Below the pieces are notes generated by a model. The model was not told the DNA's origin. It did no database searches and saw only the letters and a list, made by a program, of their open reading frames with translations. This document shows positions 6,042 through 7,239 of a stretch of DNA of 7,239 nucleotides, piece after piece; position 1 is the first letter of the stretch, and the number at the start of each line of letters is the position of its first letter. The stretch comes from Lachnospiraceae bacterium (lineage in GTDB: Bacteria; Bacillota; Clostridia; Lachnospirales; Lachnospiraceae). The position numbers and the translations under genes are program-made. Location: contig SFGF01000156.1 of NCBI GenBank assembly GCA_004556655.1, positions 1-7,239 on the forward strand. The letters are read 5' to 3'.

Positions 6042-6129
6042 ACCGTAATAAGTCAGGCGCTCGCTTGCTGTCTGGCAAGGTCTTGGCGGTTTATACTGTT
6101 CGGACGGTCATTTTGTTTTCATTAAACTT

Positions 6130-6172
6130 ATTTGCTTAATTTCAAGCTCATTATACTAAGCATATTTGTTTG
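6130..6172. repeat. Candidate operator repeats in the xis2 promoter
   Basis: ATTTGCTTA (6130-6138) and TAAGCATAT (6157-6165) form an inverted pair (8 of 9). TACTAAGCATATTTGTTTG (6154-6172) fills the -35/-10 spacer of the xis2 promoter and recurs with 17 of 19 matches at 7028-7046. TTCAAGCTCATTAT, next to it, recurs as TTCAAACTCATTAT at 7047-7060. The position suggests binding by a repressor, most simply the XRE protein encoded at 6285. This link is inference. Confidence 0.45.
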
Positions 6173-6178
6173 TGTCAA
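6150..6178 (-). promoter_or_regulatory. Consensus sigma-A promoter for xis2-int2
   Basis: On the - strand, TTGACA (6178-6173) and TATAAT (6155-6150) are separated by exactly 17 bp, a perfect match to the vegetative consensus. The transcript would start near 6143 and have a leader of about 190 nt before xis2. A promoter this strong on an excision operon would be expected to be repressed. The spacer contains the repeat described at 6130-6172. Confidence 0.8.
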
Positions 6179-6221
6179 GTGGCTTTTCGGAAAATATTAA
6201 ACTTTTTTGTTTTATATTATC

Positions 6222-6251
6222 TTGACTTCTCCTAAACATATCTACTATACT
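6222..6251 (+). promoter_or_regulatory. Promoter of the XRE-type regulator
   Basis: TTGACT (6222-6227) and TATACT (6246-6251) are spaced 18 bp apart. Transcription would begin near 6258, a short distance before the ribosome binding site AAGGAG at 6269-6274. It diverges from the xis2 promoter, with about 115 bp between the two start points, a typical arrangement for a regulator controlling its neighbour. Confidence 0.65.
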
Positions 6252-6284
6252 CATTGTAAAATACATACAAGGAGTGGACACGTT

Positions 6285-6818
6285 ATGGCGATTGGAGAGA
6301 GAATCCATTTTTTCCGCATTCTGCGTGGAATGACACAAAAATATCTTGGTACGATTGTCGGCTTTCCTGAGCGAAGTGCCGATGTACGTTTAGCACAATA
6401 CGAAACAGGAACAAGAAAACCGAAAGCGGAACTTACTGCTGCGCTGGCACAGGCTCTTGATGTTTCCCCTCACGCTCTCGATGTGCCTGACATTGACAGC
6501 TATATCGGACTGATGCACACTTTGTTTACCCTTGAAGATTTGTACGGTCTGACCGTCAGTGAATCAGACGGAGAAATCTGTCTGAAAGTCGATACTTCCA
6601 AAGGCAAAGACGCTCACGAACTCCGGAAAATGCTGTATGCCTGGAAAGAGCAGGCTGACAAGCTATCTTCTGAAGAAATCAGTAAAGACAAATACGATGA
6701 GTGGCGTTACCATTACCCGGAGTTTGATACTACGCAAACATGGGCAAAAGTCCCATCACAGGCACTTAGTGACGCTCTGGTCGAAATGTTCCAAGACAAA
6801 CTCAAACCAGATAAATAA
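6285..6818 (+). CDS. XRE-family helix-turn-helix regulator of an integrative element
   Basis: A 177-residue protein. The ATG at 6285 is chosen because AAGGAG (6269-6274) lies 10 nt before it. The frame is open to an ATG at 6207, but that lies upstream of the predicted promoter. Residues 1-60 form a Cro/CI-type helix-turn-helix (GERIHFFRILRGMTQKYLGT, then RLAQYETGTRKPKAELTAAL, then ALDVSPHAL). The C-terminal 110 residues (DIDSYIGLMHTLFTLEDLYG, then WRYHYPEFDTTQ) form a conserved module that I recognise from HTH proteins carried on Tn1549-like integrative elements of gut Firmicutes; I cannot assign it a biochemical role. It is transcribed divergently from xis2-int2 and is the best candidate for their repressor. 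It ends just before a strong hairpin. It looks intact. Confidence 0.82.
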   Translation: MAIGERIHFFRILRGMTQKYLGTIVGFPERSADVRLAQYETGTRKPKAELTAALAQALDVSPHALDVPDIDSYIGLMHTLFTLEDLYGLTVSESDGEICLKVDTSKGKDAHELRKMLYAWKEQADKLSSEEISKDKYDEWRYHYPEFDTTQTWAKVPSQALSDALVEMFQDKLKPDK

Positions 6819-6828
6819 AGACGACAAA

Positions 6829-6869
6829 AAGCCCTTAGCCATGAGTTTTATACCCACAGCTAAGGGCTT
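6829..6869. terminator. Hairpin terminator after the XRE gene
   Basis: AAGCCCTTAGC (6829-6839) and GCTAAGGGCTT (6859-6869) form a perfect 11-bp stem with a 19-nt loop. On the + strand it follows the XRE stop by 10 nt, but the T tract after it is weak (CGTTTATA). On the - strand the stem is followed by TTTTT, so it may terminate better leftward transcription or work in both directions. Confidence 0.65.
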
Positions 6870-6965
6870 CGTTTATAATATGGATTTATTTGTTGCACAA
6901 CCACCTGTCAATCATTCTCTAACCCGAAAACCACCGGATTACAAGAATAATGGCTCTCATGCAAC

Positions 6966-6985
6966 TGTTATCAATTTGTTATCAA
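6966..6985 (+). repeat. Paired direct repeat, 11-bp period
   Basis: TGTTATCAA occurs at 6966-6974 and again at 6977-6985, one helical turn apart. Tandem sites on one face of the helix are common for integrase arm-type or regulator binding. No functional assignment can be made from this alone. Confidence 0.4.
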
Positions 6986-7005
6986 AAGACTTTTAAAAGT
7001 GCCGC

Positions 7006-7028
7006 AAACCCGCATAAACGCAGGGTTT
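7006..7028. repeat. Small inverted repeat (AAACCC/GGGTTT)
   Basis: AAACCCGC and GCAGGGTTT pair with one bulged A around the loop ATAAAC, giving an 8-bp stem. It directly abuts the repeat that resembles the xis2 operator (7028-7046). It might be a structured site near an element end or a weak terminator; it has no clear T tract. Confidence 0.35.
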
Positions 7029-7060
7029 ACTAAGCATTTTTGTTTATTCAAACTCATTAT
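7028..7060. repeat. Second copy of the xis2-promoter repeat
   Basis: TACTAAGCATTTTTGTTTA (7028-7046) matches 17 of 19 bases of 6154-6172, and TTCAAACTCATTAT (7047-7060) matches 13 of 14 of 6141-6154. The two segments are joined in the opposite order to that upstream of xis2, as if two tandem units there were reduced to one here. On the - strand the promoter boxes are degraded (TTGAAT, TAAACC at 16 bp), so a binding site is more likely than a promoter. Confidence 0.45.
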
Positions 7061-7115
7061 GCCCCAGGTTACACTTAACTTATTTCAGTTAAGTTCTGGT
7101 CGAATATGGGGCATA
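7058..7115. repeat. Nested palindrome
   Basis: The outer arms TATGCCCCA (7058-7066) and TGGGGCATA (7107-7115) are perfect 9-bp complements. Within them ACTTAACT (7073-7080) and AGTTAAGT (7087-7094) are perfect 8-bp complements around TATTTC. The whole can fold as one long stem with internal loops. It could be a terminator, a recombination or transfer site, or a protein-binding site. Confidence 0.5.
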
Positions 7116-7159
7116 TTTATATATCAATTACACTATTTATTTTGACCTACTGAATGGAC

Positions 7160-7177
7160 GTTGCCAAACTGTTGCCA
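7160..7177 (+). repeat. GTTGCCA direct repeats, 11-bp period
   Basis: GTTGCCA occurs at 7160-7166 and 7171-7177, again with an 11-bp period. Such phased repeats near an element end would fit arm-type sites bound by the N-terminal domain of a tyrosine integrase; this is inference. Confidence 0.4.
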
Positions 7178-7239
7178 CATGGATATTATACCCCTTGGAT
7201 ATATTCTTTGCAACCTAAACTAATGAGTATTTCTTATAA

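Larger units (their letters stand above)
4759..6060 (-). repeat. Right arm of the large imperfect inverted repeat (xis-int module 2)
   Basis: This is the counterpart of 1-1306. It holds the integrase up to its active-site codon, xis, and the upstream segment coding HSAEQG, in mirror order. Homology reaches about 90 bp upstream of xis, the limit of what the left edge of the window allows. The outer boundary near 6060 is approximate. Confidence 0.6.
6870..7239. other. Non-coding AT-rich tail
   Basis: I find no credible gene here: the open frames are short and lack ribosome binding sites. The stretch contains only the repeats and palindromes listed separately (6966-6985, 7006-7028, 7028-7060, 7058-7115, 7160-7177). 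The concentration of structured and phased motifs makes it a candidate attachment-site arm or element end, but no core site could be identified because the partner site is outside the window. Confidence 0.4.

Noticed and set aside
6207..6284. Longer start for the XRE protein at 6207
   Set aside because: It lies upstream of the predicted -35 box, lacks a ribosome binding site, and the extra 26 residues are not HTH-like.
6637..6996. 119-codon + strand frame overlapping the XRE gene end
   Set aside because: It overlaps the XRE gene in another frame, runs through the terminator hairpin and has no protein-like pattern.
7125..7230. Third integrase C-terminal remnant on the - strand (MWQQFGNVHSVGQNK before a stop)
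   Set aside because: The frame is only about 28 codons, with no catalytic motif in reach, so similarity to integrase tails is too weak to call.
1..7239. CRISPR array, tRNA or rRNA genes
   Set aside because: No regularly spaced repeat series, cloverleaf or rRNA-like sequence was seen; the repeats present are pairs or triplets tied to the RIT ends and control regions.

Overview
The window looks like accessory DNA from a low-to-mid GC Firmicute, most likely a gut Clostridia/Lachnospiraceae-type bacterium. The reasons are strong AGGAGG-type ribosome binding sites, and xis, int and XRE proteins that resemble those of Tn916/Tn1549-like integrative elements. That assignment rests on recognising protein families, not on a search. 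No housekeeping gene is present: everything recognisable is recombination or regulation machinery, including five tyrosine recombinase genes in about 5.7 kb.

Layout. (1) Positions 1-1306 (+ strand) hold the end of an upstream reading frame, a small xis-like winged-helix gene (95-277) and a tyrosine integrase (296-1462). The native reading of this integrase stops being integrase-like exactly at its catalytic tyrosine codon. (2) Positions 1307-4758 are a Recombinase-In-Trio (RIT) element. Three different, catalytically complete tyrosine recombinases (ritA 4614-3376, ritB 3389-2397, ritC 2410-1400, all - strand) overlap by exactly 14 nt at each junction. The element is bounded by 86-bp related ends in inverted orientation. 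(3) Positions 4759-5949 (- strand) hold a second, different xis-int pair pointing towards the first. Its integrase is cut at the equivalent codon. (4) Positions 5950-6284 are a divergent control region with a consensus promoter for xis2-int2, repeat motifs inside it, and an opposing promoter for an XRE-type repressor-like gene (6285-6818, +). (5) Positions 6819-7239 are non-coding, with a terminator-like hairpin, a nested palindrome and two pairs of 11-bp-phased direct repeats.

How it fits together. The RIT element sits at the centre of an approximate 1.2-1.3 kb inverted repeat made of two homologous but diverged xis-int modules. Both are interrupted at the same position, the active-site tyrosine of the integrase. 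A simple insertion would leave one integrase split in two, with its C-terminal end on the far side. That end is absent here. The simplest explanation is that RIT copies recognise this conserved integrase segment as a target, and that two copies in two integrative elements later recombined, joining the two N-terminal halves around one RIT. The two outer modules are probably crippled for excision, whereas the RIT genes look intact.
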